A stretch of 64,000 nucleotides of DNA from Halopiger xanaduensis SH-6 (GCF_000217715.1 NC_015658.1:248001-312000); one strand, 5' to 3'. Positions 55,298-64,000 are shown, counted from the first letter of the stretch. The notes: generated by a model from the letters alone, not told the origin. Translations and numbers: made by a program.

Positions 55298-55973
55298 CGA
55301 TCGAAGATACGTGAGGTGGACAGATAGTGGTTCCACAGGTACTTCCGCTGACTGTTACTGTGGAGACTATGGGTACGACGCTCCTAGGCCGAACTCCTAT
55401 TACAGTTCTCGAGCCACGCCCGAAGATCGTAGTTCCTGTTGTTCGAACCGACGAAGGCGGGACACGGATCGTGCCCTAACGCGACCAAGGGACCTCGAAC
55501 TATACGTCGCCGTACGTGTGTGCGGAGACTCACTACGGAGCATTTTGGGCGTCGAGACCGAAGTCGAACGAAAGATGGGACGCTCGAACGCGACTGCATC
55601 GGCCGGTGTCGGCCGCATTGAGACGAGCGGACGCGTCTTGCCCCGACGGACCGACGCCGTCGTCAAGGTGGACGTTCCGTGAACGTGCTCTATCTCGGTC
55701 TCGGCGTTCTCCTTCTCGTCGTCACGAACGTGCGCTCGAGCGTCGAGAGTTACCTACAGACGCTCCAGAGCGCGTTCATCGAGCCGGCGTCCGGCACCCC
55801 GCCCACGGCTGATCTCGAACCGCTTCGCGATGCGGACGTGTCGACCGTTCTCGATCGGCAGTTCGAGGCGGCGGTCGTGACCTGAACGAACGCCGGCGGA
55901 CGTTGCTCGGCCTCGCCGAGTCAGACATTCGACAATGGCCGGTGGACTGAACGCCTCGTTCACACGCCCGTCG
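55298..55973. other. 676-base region with decayed coding traces
   Basis: No complete gene. A weak plus-strand frame at 55679-55885 from GTG gives one hydrophobic stretch (VLYLGLGVLLLVVTNV) and an acidic tail, overlapped by four bases with the end of a frame ending VLPRRTDAVVKVDVP. This could be a small membrane gene or a leftover of one. Nothing else was recognised. Confidence 0.45.
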
Positions 55974-56816
55974 TTACTCGTCATTGGACGTCCCTCGCTC
56001 ATCCTCGTCGCTTCGAGATTCGAATCCGTCGTCCGATTCGTCCGAACGCTCATTGTCATCGTCTCCCTCGTCGCTGCTCGAGTCGGCCGGTGCGACGGCT
56101 CCTTCGCCCGTTCGCTCCGGGGCCTTATCCGAGGTCGGTTCGGGATCGGTTCCTTCGAGGGCCGGATACGCCTGTTCCGGATGGGGACCCGCCGCCTCGC
56201 TGGCTTCGTCAGCCATTGCCGCCTCCGAGAGGTCGATCTCAGTCGGTTCGTCGTCGTTATGAGGGTGCAACCGCGGGTCGTGGGCGGTCTCGTCCTCGAG
56301 GTGCGTCTCTCGGTGAGGGGCGCCCTGTTCACCCTCGACGAATCGAATGTCGCTATTTTCGTCCCCTTGATCGTCGGTTTCAACGTCGGACCTGTCGGAC
56401 ATCCCTCTCGGATTCGGTTCCGTCTCTGACTGGTAGACGCTCGCCGACTCGTCGGCGTTTCGCTGGGCGCCGAGATCCCCTGCTGCTTCGATATGCGCGT
56501 CGTCTGAGACCCGCTTTTCCCCGGCCTCGTCCCGTCGAGCGTCGGCGCCGGTTTCGACGGCATCCTTGCCCCGCACAACCTGTCGCTGGCGGGCACCGAA
56601 ACCGACCAGTCCGGCGCCGGCCATGGCCAGCACAGCCGTCGTCGCACGGCTTTGGGTCTTCCGACCCGCCGTCAGCGCCGACGCGAGCGTCGCGCCGCCG
56701 GCGAGCATCGCCAGCGAACCGTCTCGACCGCGGGCTTCGAGCACCGAGCGGATGCGCACTGTGGTTGACTGAGCAGTACTGGAGCCGTCAGCCGTCTCGA
56801 GAGACTGTGATGACAT
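55974..56816 (-). CDS. acidic membrane-anchored protein of unknown function
   Basis: 280 aa from the ATG at 56816. A hydrophobic segment at about 34-50 and 58-72 is followed by some 200 very acidic, low-complexity residues (Glu, Asp, Ser, Thr) with several Glu-rich runs, ending DEDERGTSNDE. It looks like a membrane-tethered acidic tail. No family or motif is recognised. The longer frame up to 57593 uses codons unlike the rest and was rejected. Confidence 0.7.
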   Translation of the reverse strand: MSSQSLETADGSSTAQSTTVRIRSVLEARGRDGSLAMLAGGATLASALTAGRKTQSRATTAVLAMAGAGLVGFGARQRQVVRGKDAVETGADARRDEAGEKRVSDDAHIEAAGDLGAQRNADESASVYQSETEPNPRGMSDRSDVETDDQGDENSDIRFVEGEQGAPHRETHLEDETAHDPRLHPHNDDEPTEIDLSEAAMADEASEAAGPHPEQAYPALEGTDPEPTSDKAPERTGEGAVAPADSSSDEGDDDNERSDESDDGFESRSDEDERGTSNDE

Positions 56817-57219
56817 TGTGGATTGGCGGTCGTAACGAGCCGTGATCGCGTACCCGGTCGCAAGATCCGTACGAAATTCCCCTACGCTTTGAACACGGTT
56901 GAATCCTCTACCGGCAACCGCTCGTGGTCGGTGACCGTCACCTCGCGTAGTCGTCACCGAAAAGCAACCGTCCAAACCTAATCGATCGTTCCTCCACTCG
57001 CACGATCGACCACAACCCGCCGGTCCGCCAACGGAACTCCCGGTTAACCCGTCACGTTCGCACTCGATCCTGAAGCCTCGAGCAAATCGCAGCAGTCTCG
57101 AGCATGAAGTGGACGGACGACGACGGTGATGTCGCTTCGGGGAGAATACGCAACCCGGCGGTCGGTGCCGGCGGCGTCCGGGCCAGCCTTCTTTGACGGG
57201 ACGCCCGTTCGATTCCACG
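56817..57219. other. 403-base divergent intergenic region
   Basis: Between the acidic protein and the lipid-kinase-like gene. GC-rich, no gene or strong repeat seen; a short GTGAC-C-GTCAC palindrome lies near 56932. Promoter elements are not clear. Confidence 0.5.
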
Positions 57220-58209
57220 ATGACCCGCAGCAGCGGCGGTGCGAGCGGCGCGACGGCCCGGCCCACGGACGAGCCGCTCGAGGGAGATCGGATCGGCGAG
57301 ACCGAGATCGGCGCCAACCCCGAGCGGCGGCTCGTGTTGAACCCCACGAGTGGCGACGGCGACCACGTCGAGCGCGTACGACGGCTCGCTGCCGAGTACG
57401 GGTTTCCGGTCGTCGAGACGGAGCGGGCCGGCCACGCGACCGAGCTGGCCGAGGCGGCCGCCGCCGACGGTGTCGACCTGCTCGCGGCCTGCGGGGGCGA
57501 CGGAACGGTCAACGAGGTCGTTCGGGGACTCGTCGCCGCCGACGCGCTCGAGGACGTGACTCTGTGTGTGATCCCGACCGGCACGGCGAACATCTACGCG
57601 TCGGGGCTGGGAATCGACTCCGTTCGCGACGGGTTCGACGCCGCGCGCCGCGGCGACGTGCGGCGACTCGATCTAGGAACGGCCGACGGCGAACCGTTCG
57701 TGATGTCGGCTATCGCCGGGCTCCCCGCCGCGGCGAGCGTGGCCGCGTCCGGGGGGCTCAAGTCCCGTCTCGGCGAGCTCGCGTTCGCCGTCGAGGGGAT
57801 CCGAACGGTCCGCGAGTTCGACGGGTTGCAGGCGAGCGTCGCGGTCCGAACCGACGACGGTGCGTACGTCTGGCGGGGCGAGGCCCTGTGTCTGTTGATC
57901 GGCAACCTCCGACGGTTCGTCGGCGGGAACGAACCGGCGAACGCCGAGGACGGACGGCTCGAGGTGACGATCGTCGACCGCGTGTCGCCGACGGACGCGA
58001 TCGCCGGGGCGATCGAACGACTCGTTCGGCGGGAGTCGTCCCGCGTCGCGACGATCGAGGCGACCGCAGTCGAAGTCGTCGCCCTGGACGATGTCCCGAT
58101 CGAGTTCAGCCTCGACGGGGAACCGCAAACGCACGACGCCGTCGAAATCGGGGTTCGTCCGGGCGCGCTTCGTGTCTGCGTAGGCGCCGACTACGCGGAC
58201 CGAGCGTAA
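57220..58209 (+). CDS. diacylglycerol/sphingosine kinase-like protein (YegS family)
   Basis: 329 aa from the ATG at 57220; the TTG at 57193 is less likely. DAGK catalytic domain: RLVLNPTSGDGD, the nucleotide motif GGDGTVNE (92-99), IPTGTANIYASGLGI, and the C-terminal beta-sandwich ending IEFSLDGEPQTHDAVEIGVRPGALRV. It phosphorylates a lipid, in archaea maybe a glycerol-ether or isoprenoid alcohol (inference). It is divergent from the acidic protein. Confidence 0.9.
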   Translation: MTRSSGGASGATARPTDEPLEGDRIGETEIGANPERRLVLNPTSGDGDHVERVRRLAAEYGFPVVETERAGHATELAEAAAADGVDLLAACGGDGTVNEVVRGLVAADALEDVTLCVIPTGTANIYASGLGIDSVRDGFDAARRGDVRRLDLGTADGEPFVMSAIAGLPAAASVAASGGLKSRLGELAFAVEGIRTVREFDGLQASVAVRTDDGAYVWRGEALCLLIGNLRRFVGGNEPANAEDGRLEVTIVDRVSPTDAIAGAIERLVRRESSRVATIEATAVEVVALDDVPIEFSLDGEPQTHDAVEIGVRPGALRVCVGADYADRA

Positions 58210-58397
58210 CCGTCACGTCCAGCGCTCGAGCGGTTGGAATGACTGGTGACGCTAGTACAATCGAATTGAAGGCTGTATGGGTTCGTTCAGAACACGTGTC
58301 GTACTCGTTGCAGTAGCGCTTGTCATACCGGCTGCATTCTTGCGATTAACCGGAATACGAAATCTTTTGCCACCGTGGCGATGATGCTCACAGCGTT

Positions 58398-59393
58398 ATG
58401 GGTCAGGGAAGATCGGCGGCTTCTATCCTTCAACTTCTCCAGCAGTTAGACGGCCACGAATTCGAACACTTCATCGCCGATCTCTGGGCTCGTCGCGGGT
58501 GGAACACCGACGTAACGTCCCAATCGAGTGATAAAGGAATCGACGTGATCGCCACGAAAGCGTTCCCGTATCCGAAGAAGGTTCTCATCCAGACGAAGCG
58601 ATATCGCGACACCAACTCAGTCTCCGGACCCGAGTTACAGAAATACGCCTCGCTAAAGCAGCGAGAGAACGTCGACGAAGTCGTCGTCATCACGACGAGC
58701 GAATTCACGAACCAGGCCAAAGTTATCGCCGACGATTTCAATATCAAGCTGATTGACGGCAAAACGCTGCAGCGATTGGTCGGCGAGATGTCCGCCGAAG
58801 ATTTGGTCGCAACCTACGCGGACGGGGACGAAATCCAGAACCACCCGTACACTGAGAGCATCAGCACATTTGAATCTCAATCTCAGACGACTATCGTCGC
58901 CGAATGCGAACTCTTCAGGGCAGACCTCGTCGGATACGAGTGGGTCACGTCGTCGGACCCTGCCGTGCAAAAGCCGACGGCGTTCGACGGCCCGTTCTTC
59001 GCGTTCGAATTCACGAATCTCGTCGATTACGATCTCTCCTTGCATCCCTGGGAGGATTTCACCGTCTACGATGACCGCGGCCGTTCGTACACCCAGGAGA
59101 TGCGATTCTCGAGGAACAGCTATTTTCCGGGGGAGTGGCAGGTCAAACAGCCGGTCATCCCCGCCTCGGGAACCGCTAAATTCGCGTTCTACGTCGGCGA
59201 TGTGGAGAGCGACGTTTCCAAAATACGATTTCGGAACAATACGCACCTGCTACTCGACGATTACGATCGAGAATCGGACGAATTCTCTAGGGAGGACCTA
59301 CTGCAGAAAGTAGAGTGGATGATGTACCTCTCCGAAGAGCGGAAGGCGGACGTCCCGAATCTCCCGCCGGAACTGGCAGATGCCGTCAAATAA
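58398..59393 (+). CDS. Mrr-type restriction endonuclease fused to a C-terminal beta domain
   Basis: 331 aa. Residues 17-125 are a restriction-endonuclease Mrr_cat fold: E23 in HEFEHFIADLW, D49 in KGIDVIA, and Q65-T-K67 in VLIQTKRY, the PD-QxK type catalytic centre. Residues about 155-280 form a predicted beta-sandwich (FAFEFTNLVDYDLSL, TVYDDRGRSYTQE, VIPASGTAKFAFYVGD), like DUF4352/telokin-type domains. The last 40 residues are charged helix. Mrr proteins cut modified DNA, so this is a solitary defence candidate; the added domain is unusual. Confidence 0.82.
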   Translation: MGQGRSAASILQLLQQLDGHEFEHFIADLWARRGWNTDVTSQSSDKGIDVIATKAFPYPKKVLIQTKRYRDTNSVSGPELQKYASLKQRENVDEVVVITTSEFTNQAKVIADDFNIKLIDGKTLQRLVGEMSAEDLVATYADGDEIQNHPYTESISTFESQSQTTIVAECELFRADLVGYEWVTSSDPAVQKPTAFDGPFFAFEFTNLVDYDLSLHPWEDFTVYDDRGRSYTQEMRFSRNSYFPGEWQVKQPVIPASGTAKFAFYVGDVESDVSKIRFRNNTHLLLDDYDRESDEFSREDLLQKVEWMMYLSEERKADVPNLPPELADAVK

Positions 59394-59455
59394 CCCAGTC
59401 GGCATGACAGAGTTACTGGCAACACCACACCACCGTTTCCTATCCTCTGACTTCC

Positions 59456-59475
59456 CCCACGACTGAAGCTGTGGG
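59456..59475. repeat. solo IS605-type right-end hairpin
   Basis: CCCAC and GTGGG arms around a GA-C-TGAA-G-CT core. From the loop on, TGAAGCTGTGGGATTC matches TGAAGCCGTAGGATTC of the tnpB right end at 14 of 16 positions, and the other side also carries a GGGGAAGTC-like tail. No tnpB is attached, so it is a scar or a non-autonomous element end. Confidence 0.65.
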
Positions 59476-59489
59476 ATTCTGCTGGCCAC

Positions 59490-59800
59490 GGACCAGCGCC
59501 CGTCACAGTCGGTCATCCCTACGTGGGAGTTTTGTACGACTTCCTCCGCAACGAGCCGCAGTGGTCGAGTCCCCTGTCCGAACTCCGCGATATCGAGGTT
59601 GTTGCTGACCGGCTCCCGGATCGATTGCTCGAGACGCGAACGATCGCCGTCATGACCGGCTGAGAAGAGTCCGAATCAAGAAGGTATCTCCGTCCGGTCG
59701 CAGATGTCGACACGTTCGTCGAAACGTTCGCGTTGCCAATCTACACGACGGACTTGAAACCGCTCGATCGACGGGGGAGTACCGCCACGGCCACGTGTGG
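59490..59800 (+). pseudogene. degenerate coding stretch with in-frame TGA
   Basis: In one frame it reads YVGVLYDFLRNEPQWSSPL, SELRDIEVVADRLPDRLLETRTIAVMTG, then TGA at 59661, and goes on in the same frame with RRYLRPVADVDTFVETFAL and PIYTTDLKPLDRRG. Codon use is haloarchaeal on both sides of the stop, so a real gene was probably here. I do not recognise the family. It begins right at the solo hairpin. Confidence 0.5.
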
Positions 59801-60128
59801 CATCGGGTCCGTCGTCGCGGTCCTGACTGTAGTCGGTCCGTGGGCATCCTCAACGGTGCTACTGTGCGTCGTCTTCGAGCGCCCGTTCGTATCGATCCAC
59901 ATCGGACGCTCTAGAACCAGGCCGACCCTGACGAGAGTGAGTACAACGATACAGCCCGATAGCGGATACCTCTGTCTTCAGGCGGAGGTCAAGCAACCAA
60001 CGAATCCAGTTCGAAAAGCTAGACTACAAGCCGAATCTGTTCTTTTCAGCCGATCTCTGACTAATTCTCGGATATCTCTAGCTATTACGTTGTGGGTCCG
60101 ACCTATCTTCGGTTAAATGTAGGGTAGC
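59801..60128. other. 328-base region, nothing recognised
   Basis: A frame (59733-60116) runs on from the degenerate stretch but loses protein character after about 59800. Base composition drops towards AT near 60000-60120. No repeat or promoter stands out. Confidence 0.45.
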
Positions 60129-60713
60129 TTACTCTACACCTCGCCACTTTGTCGAGCAACCCATCGGTGAAATGGTTTCGATCGGATACTCCTCTCCTGA
60201 GAGGACGGCGTCGATTGCGTCTCGAACGTACTGCTCGGAAACGTCTTCGCCCTCGCGGTCGTCGTCAATCGCGCCCTGGTAGACTAGTTCGCGGTCCTCA
60301 TCAAAGACAAAGGCATGGGGCGTACACTGCGCGCCGTACGACTTTGCGACCTCCTGGGATTCGTCTCGAAGATACGGAAAGTTGAAGTCCGCAACGTCGG
60401 CTCTCGCGCTCATATGCTCGAACGAGTCCGTCGGATAGTATTCGTTCCCACCGGCGTACTCCTCGATCGTATTATTCGAATTGATCGCCACAACATCCGC
60501 GTCGTCGTAGTCCGCCTGGATCGCTTTGATGCGGTCCTGATAGGCTTGTGCGGTAGGGCAGTGATTGCAGGTAAAGACTACGACGAGTGCCGAAGCGTCG
60601 AAATCTTCGAGCGTATAGGTCTTGTAGTTGACCGTCGCGTATTCTCCGCCGGTCACGCCTGGGAGTTCGAAGTCCGGTGCTGATTCACCATCGTCAAGCG
60701 GTTGAACTTCCAT
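60129..60713 (-). CDS. thioredoxin-fold redoxin (AhpC/TSA/ResA-like)
   Basis: 194 aa. GESAPDFELPGVTGG opens the redoxin fold. The active site is CNHCP, a CxxC form, and GAQCTPHAFVFDEDREL holds the cis-proline loop with an extra Cys. No signal peptide, so cytoplasmic. The pattern fits the large group of thioredoxin-family proteins annotated as AhpC/TSA family in archaea. Likely thiol-disulfide reductase or peroxidase; which one is unclear. Confidence 0.9.
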   Translation of the reverse strand: MEVQPLDDGESAPDFELPGVTGGEYATVNYKTYTLEDFDASALVVVFTCNHCPTAQAYQDRIKAIQADYDDADVVAINSNNTIEEYAGGNEYYPTDSFEHMSARADVADFNFPYLRDESQEVAKSYGAQCTPHAFVFDEDRELVYQGAIDDDREGEDVSEQYVRDAIDAVLSGEEYPIETISPMGCSTKWRGVE

Positions 60714-60815
60714 AGATACTGATTATCGATTGTGGTTGTTATGATTTAGCACAGTGGCAGTAGCGCTGAATGCCGTTCTACAGGTGAACTGCTTCAGGGT
60801 CAAGCCCGGTGCGGT

Positions 60816-61745
60816 TCATGCGTTGACACACCGCTCGTATACGACGACGAGCGAGACGGCGTGGACGGTCCCGGCGACAGTCGTACTGCAGAGTGAGCCG
60901 ATGACGGGAACCTGCGCCAGCGCCCAGGAGCCGATCCCGACAAGGAGTACGACGCCGGCAATCGCGGTCCCGTATCCCCTCGAGGAGCGCCAACTTACGC
61001 TGACCGGCTGCAGAACACCGCCCTCACGGAGCAGGGTCACCGGCACCAGGAACAGGCGGACGGCCACGAACAGTAGCCCCGCAAGCAGCGCCAGTCCGAC
61101 CAGGAGACGGTCAGTGCTGTACTCGAGTCCCATCGCGGCGGCCACCTCGACGAAAACCGTAAGGAAGCCAACGCCGCTTGCGTACACGAGGAACCGTCGC
61201 CGGTGGAACGGGGCGTCGCTCGCGCGCCGCATCGTCTCCCAGCCCGCGACGACGATCGCAGCGAGGACGATGAGCTCAAGCCCCAGGGCGTAGCCGAGCA
61301 ACGGCGGTTGCAGGTCGACGAGCGCACCCAGTGGCCGCTCCGTGACGAACGTCCCGGTCGGATAGATCGCGTACGAGGCGTGGAGCGTCGACTCCTCGAT
61401 CCCCGTTGTGGCGGGCAGCGGATCGTGCTCGCGAAGCAGATCGGCGACGAGGGCGAGACAGCCTGCGAGGAAAAACGGCAGCCACAGCCTCGGATCGTCG
61501 CGGAGTCGGGATCCTGTGGCTCTGAGGATGGTCGGATCGCTGTCTCGAGGGTGGATGACTGGATCATCGAGCGGCGACTGCGACCGACGGCCGCTCGAGG
61601 CGTCCCCGTTGCGATCGGCAGCAGTCGGTCTCGATGTGGGTACAGTCGTCTCGGAATCGAGCGTCGTCGATCCGGAGTCGGCCGCAGTCGCCTCAGGATT
61701 CGGATCATCAGCGCCCTCGATTGGAGACTCTCGATCGCGGCTCAT
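60816..61745 (-). CDS. membrane protein coupled to the PQQ-like gene
   Basis: 309 aa. The first 85 residues are acidic, Ser/Thr-rich and soluble; seven helices follow (about 90-305). No family recognised. Its ATG overlaps the stop of the propeller gene (ATGA), so both are made together. It may anchor or serve the exported propeller protein. The C-terminus is near the redoxin start, in a separate unit. Confidence 0.8.
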   Translation of the reverse strand: MSRDRESPIEGADDPNPEATAADSGSTTLDSETTVPTSRPTAADRNGDASSGRRSQSPLDDPVIHPRDSDPTILRATGSRLRDDPRLWLPFFLAGCLALVADLLREHDPLPATTGIEESTLHASYAIYPTGTFVTERPLGALVDLQPPLLGYALGLELIVLAAIVVAGWETMRRASDAPFHRRRFLVYASGVGFLTVFVEVAAAMGLEYSTDRLLVGLALLAGLLFVAVRLFLVPVTLLREGGVLQPVSVSWRSSRGYGTAIAGVVLLVGIGSWALAQVPVIGSLCSTTVAGTVHAVSLVVVYERCVNA

Positions 61746-62986
61746 GGCGTCTCCTCCAGTGCGATAACCCGACTTCGAGCGACCGCGTATAGTCGGTCGT
61801 CGCCGACGATCGGTGTCGACAGCGGCACCTCCGGCGACTCGTATCTGAACCGCTCGTCACCCGTCTCAGCGTCGAGACCGACCAGCGCCGCGTCCCGTTC
61901 GACGGCGTAGACCATCCCGTCGGCGACGACCGGCGTCGTCTCCCCGTCGAACGGGACCGACCACAGCGACTCGCCCGTCTCGAGATCGAGCGCGTGAAAG
62001 CGCTCGCGTCCGTCGCTCAGGAAGATCGTCCCCTCGGCGACCGCGGCCGCTCCGTCGACCGCGTTCCCCTCGAGGTCGCGCCACCAGAGTACATCGCCGG
62101 TGTCGGCCTCGAGGAGCGCAACCCCGTGTCGCGTCGTGACGACGACCCTCGCGTCCGTCGCCGGTGAACAGAGTCGCATGTGATCGACGTCGTCGTGGAG
62201 CGCTGCCTCCCGTTGCCACAATTCCGTGCCGTCCTCGCAGTCGTAGGCCAACACCTGGCCGGGCCAGTTCGCGACGAACAGCGCGCCGTCGCGGACCGTC
62301 GGCTGCCCGAACGAGGTGCCGACAGTCTCGTCGTCGTTGACGGTGACGCACCAGCGCGTCGACCCGCTGTCGGCATCGACCGCCGCGACGTCGTTGGTTC
62401 CGGGGACCGGCGCGTACACCGTGCCGTCGACCGCGACGGGATCGACGGTCGGTCGGTGCTCGATCGTCGATCGGTACCGACCGGATCCCGGTCCCGTCCA
62501 GCGTCGGCTGCCGATGGCGCGGTCGAGCCCCGGCACTTCGAGCCCGCCGCCGGCGTTCAAGCCGTATATGCCGCCCGTCGCCGTCACCGCCAGCGTGAGC
62601 GTCCGGTACGACGACGCCGTCGCCGCAGCCGCGCTCGAAGTGTACGGTCCCGGGTTGCCGAACCGTCGCTCGCCGCCGTCGACCGCGAGCGCCAGCAGTC
62701 CGTGTCCGATCGCGTAGAGCGTGTCGCCGAGGCGGATGGGTGCGCTGGCGCCGCGGAACCACGCTGGTGCGTCGTGGGCCCATGCGACTCGCACGTCGTT
62801 AGCCGGTCCCGACGCGTCGGGATTGTATCCGGTACCGGCGGGGTCGTACCGCGGCAGCGGCCAATCAAGGTGCGACGACGCGACCGGGCCGGGTTCCGGC
62901 TGCGCTCGCGAGACGACACTGGCACCGGCGGCGCCGCCGACCAGCGTGATCCCCGCGCCGGTCAGGAGCTGACGTCTGGAGGGCAT
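61742..62986 (-). CDS. Tat-exported PQQ-like beta-propeller protein
   Basis: 414 aa. Tat leader PSRRQLLTG (twin Arg at residues 4-5) and hydrophobic GITLVGGAAGASVV. The mature part repeats the PQQ blade pattern: LYALD-type GDTLYAIGHGLLAL, GTVYAPVPGTNDVAAVDADSGSTRW, VLAYDCEDGTELWQ, VALLEADTGDVLWW, FHALDLETGESLW. Such proteins bind cofactor or partners outside the cell. No quinoprotein catalytic Asp can be fixed. Partner gene downstream is coupled. Confidence 0.88.
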   Translation of the reverse strand: MPSRRQLLTGAGITLVGGAAGASVVSRAQPEPGPVASSHLDWPLPRYDPAGTGYNPDASGPANDVRVAWAHDAPAWFRGASAPIRLGDTLYAIGHGLLALAVDGGERRFGNPGPYTSSAAAATASSYRTLTLAVTATGGIYGLNAGGGLEVPGLDRAIGSRRWTGPGSGRYRSTIEHRPTVDPVAVDGTVYAPVPGTNDVAAVDADSGSTRWCVTVNDDETVGTSFGQPTVRDGALFVANWPGQVLAYDCEDGTELWQREAALHDDVDHMRLCSPATDARVVVTTRHGVALLEADTGDVLWWRDLEGNAVDGAAAVAEGTIFLSDGRERFHALDLETGESLWSVPFDGETTPVVADGMVYAVERDAALVGLDAETGDERFRYESPEVPLSTPIVGDDRLYAVARSRVIALEETP

Positions 62987-63081
62987 TCGATCTCGAGGTG
63001 GGCTCTTCGCTCCCGGTAATTGTTTCTACCGATACTAGTCCCGATAGATTTGTTTTTATTACTACCGGATCAAACGGGGAT

Positions 63082-63603
63082 ATGGTTTCCCGTCGCTCCG
63101 CACTCCTCCTGACTGTACTCCTCGCGGCGGCAGTCGCAATCGCCGGCGTCGGCGTTGCCATGGGCACCCCGGAACCCGTCCTGACGCTCGAGAACGACGA
63201 TACCGCGTCCTACCACGTCACCGCCTACACCGTCGACGATCGGGACGAAGCCGGCTACCTGAACTTCGAAGTGACGACGCGGGACGGCGACCGACGGCTC
63301 GTGAGCTACGCCGATCTCGTCTGGCCGGACGGCTATCGGAACGTGACGCTGGTCGACGACGGCGTCAATCGGCAGGCGTTCGTCGTCGGTCCGAACGAGA
63401 CCACCACCGAACCCGTGGAGGGGTGGACCCGCGGCGACGTGACGGTGTACGTGATCGAGCGCGGTGACGAGCGAACGCACGAATGGTCCCGAACGGTCAC
63501 CTGCGGCGGTCGTGGCCAAGAACACGAACTCCGATTCGACGATGACTCCGGCGGAGGCGGTTCGACGGTCTGTGCGGGCGGGGTCGGCTGGCTATTCCGG
63601 TGA
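63082..63603 (+). CDS. small secreted or membrane-anchored protein
   Basis: 173 aa from the ATG at 63082; a TTTTTATT element near 63051 fits a leaderless start there. A short N-terminal signal-anchor (RRSALLLTVLLAAAVAIAGVGVAM) precedes a beta-rich acidic domain, with two Cys (CGG and VCAGG) at the end that might pair. No family recognised. It diverges from the PQQ gene across 95 bases. Confidence 0.75.
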   Translation: MVSRRSALLLTVLLAAAVAIAGVGVAMGTPEPVLTLENDDTASYHVTAYTVDDRDEAGYLNFEVTTRDGDRRLVSYADLVWPDGYRNVTLVDDGVNRQAFVVGPNETTTEPVEGWTRGDVTVYVIERGDERTHEWSRTVTCGGRGQEHELRFDDDSGGGGSTVCAGGVGWLFR

Positions 63604-63631
63604 CTGGCGGCGACCGGCCTGCCACGGTCCT

Positions 63632-63775
63632 GTGAATTTCAAAGCTCAACTCCTCGAGGCTGTCCCCGAACTCGAATCCCACGTTGATCTCTCGGATGTT
63701 GAGGAATCGATTCAGGAAACGTTCGCGCCTGCCGATCGATCCCGATTAGGTGACTCGAGGACAGCTCAAACGTAG
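63632..63775 (+). CDS. possible 47-residue ORF
   Basis: GTG at 63632 gives NFKAQLLEAVPELESHVDLSDVEESIQETFA, a plausible acidic helix pair, then a basic end. It overlaps the convergent deacetylase by 10 bases and has no clear promoter. It may be a gene remnant. Confidence 0.3.
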   Translation: MNFKAQLLEAVPELESHVDLSDVEESIQETFAPADRSRLGDSRTAQT

Positions 63776-64000
63776 TCGCTCTGACTCTCGTACACCGACG
63801 GGTCGTCTTTATATTTCTCGGCGATGGTCTCGAGGGTAACGAACTGCGCGTTCTCGTGCCCCTGCACGTACTGGATGAACTCCTCGAGCAACGGAATCAT
63901 GTGCGGCAGGCCGTGGATGTCTGGGTGGATCGTGAACGTGTACACGCCGGCGCCGCGGCGGTTGTAGAGGTAATCGAACTGGCGCTTGTAATACTGCTCG
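63766..64000 (-). CDS. polysaccharide deacetylase family protein (C-terminal part)
   Basis: Runs off the right edge, so the start and active-site Asp-His motif are outside. The visible 77 residues include YKRQFDYLYNR, then TFTIHPDIHGLPHMIPLLEEFIQYVQGHENAQFVTLETIAEKY. The HPxxxGLPxxI pattern is the last catalytic motif of NodB/polysaccharide-deacetylase proteins of the archaeal/allantoinase-like kind. It removes acetyl groups from a sugar polymer or acts on a related amide. Stop at 63766. Confidence 0.8.
   Translation of the reverse strand, partial: EQYYKRQFDYLYNRRGAGVYTFTIHPDIHGLPHMIPLLEEFIQYVQGHENAQFVTLETIAEKYKDDPSVYESQSDYV

Noticed and set aside
1-64000. tRNA, rRNA or CRISPR
   Set aside because: No T-loop/anticodon pattern, rRNA core sequence or regularly spaced repeats were found by eye; a covariance-model scan would be decisive for tRNA.

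Overview
The window comes from a haloarchaeon, probably a Natrialbales-type genome close to Haloterrigena or Natrinema (inference). Signs are high GC, very acidic proteins, Tat signal peptides, TATA-box promoters about 25-35 bases upstream of leaderless starts, HTH_10 and IclR regulators, many UspA genes and a TnpB-only IS element. I saw no rRNA, tRNA or CRISPR.

1-15 kb is a sugar island that reads as arabinan/arabinoside use. It holds the end of an oligopeptide/oligosaccharide-type ABC importer, an intracellular GH51-like arabinofuranosidase diverging from a GH127 beta-L-arabinofuranosidase across a palindromic operator, a GH2 glycosidase followed by an IclR regulator, and a Tat-exported second GH51-like enzyme. 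Between the last two lies the most unusual gene of the window: a sialidase/GH93-type beta-propeller fused in frame to a complete IclR regulator. Two copies of a clear operator sit upstream of it.

15.6-35 kb is mixed chromosome: a six-PAS histidine kinase, a frameshifted Tat protein in an operon with an unknown protein, a DUF2070 membrane protein, a sulfatase-like enzyme with GtrA, a DedA-type protein, an HTH-MNT/HEPN toxin-antitoxin pair with a palindrome at its start codon, a molybdopterin-binding domain protein, a four-copy DUF2249 protein, a family-5 binding lipoprotein translationally coupled to an APC permease, a K+-channel-like protein and an FNT channel.

35.6-46 kb is a stress-protein island (five UspA genes, seven Usp domains) with CNNM, PadR and AhpD-like genes. 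It also holds deletion scars: a truncated enolase-superfamily dehydratase and a truncated IclR gene abut head to head, and a PAC2-like tail follows. Two intact IclR genes come next, one with repeated upstream motifs.

46.6-52.6 kb is a proline-catabolism cluster: aldehyde (probably P5C) dehydrogenase diverging from an HTH_10 activator, then proline dehydrogenase, a previously uncalled 48-residue one-helix protein, an SSS/PutP-type symporter and a small unknown protein.

52.6-60 kb is accessory: an IS1341-type element whose tnpB has one frameshift, the tail of a sodium:neurotransmitter-type symporter, a phage-type protein, an acidic membrane-anchored protein, a lipid-kinase-like gene, an Mrr-type nuclease fused to a beta-sandwich-like domain, and a solo copy of an IS605-type end hairpin. 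60-64 kb holds a redoxin, a Tat PQQ-propeller protein coupled to a membrane protein, a small secreted protein and the tail of a polysaccharide deacetylase running off the window.
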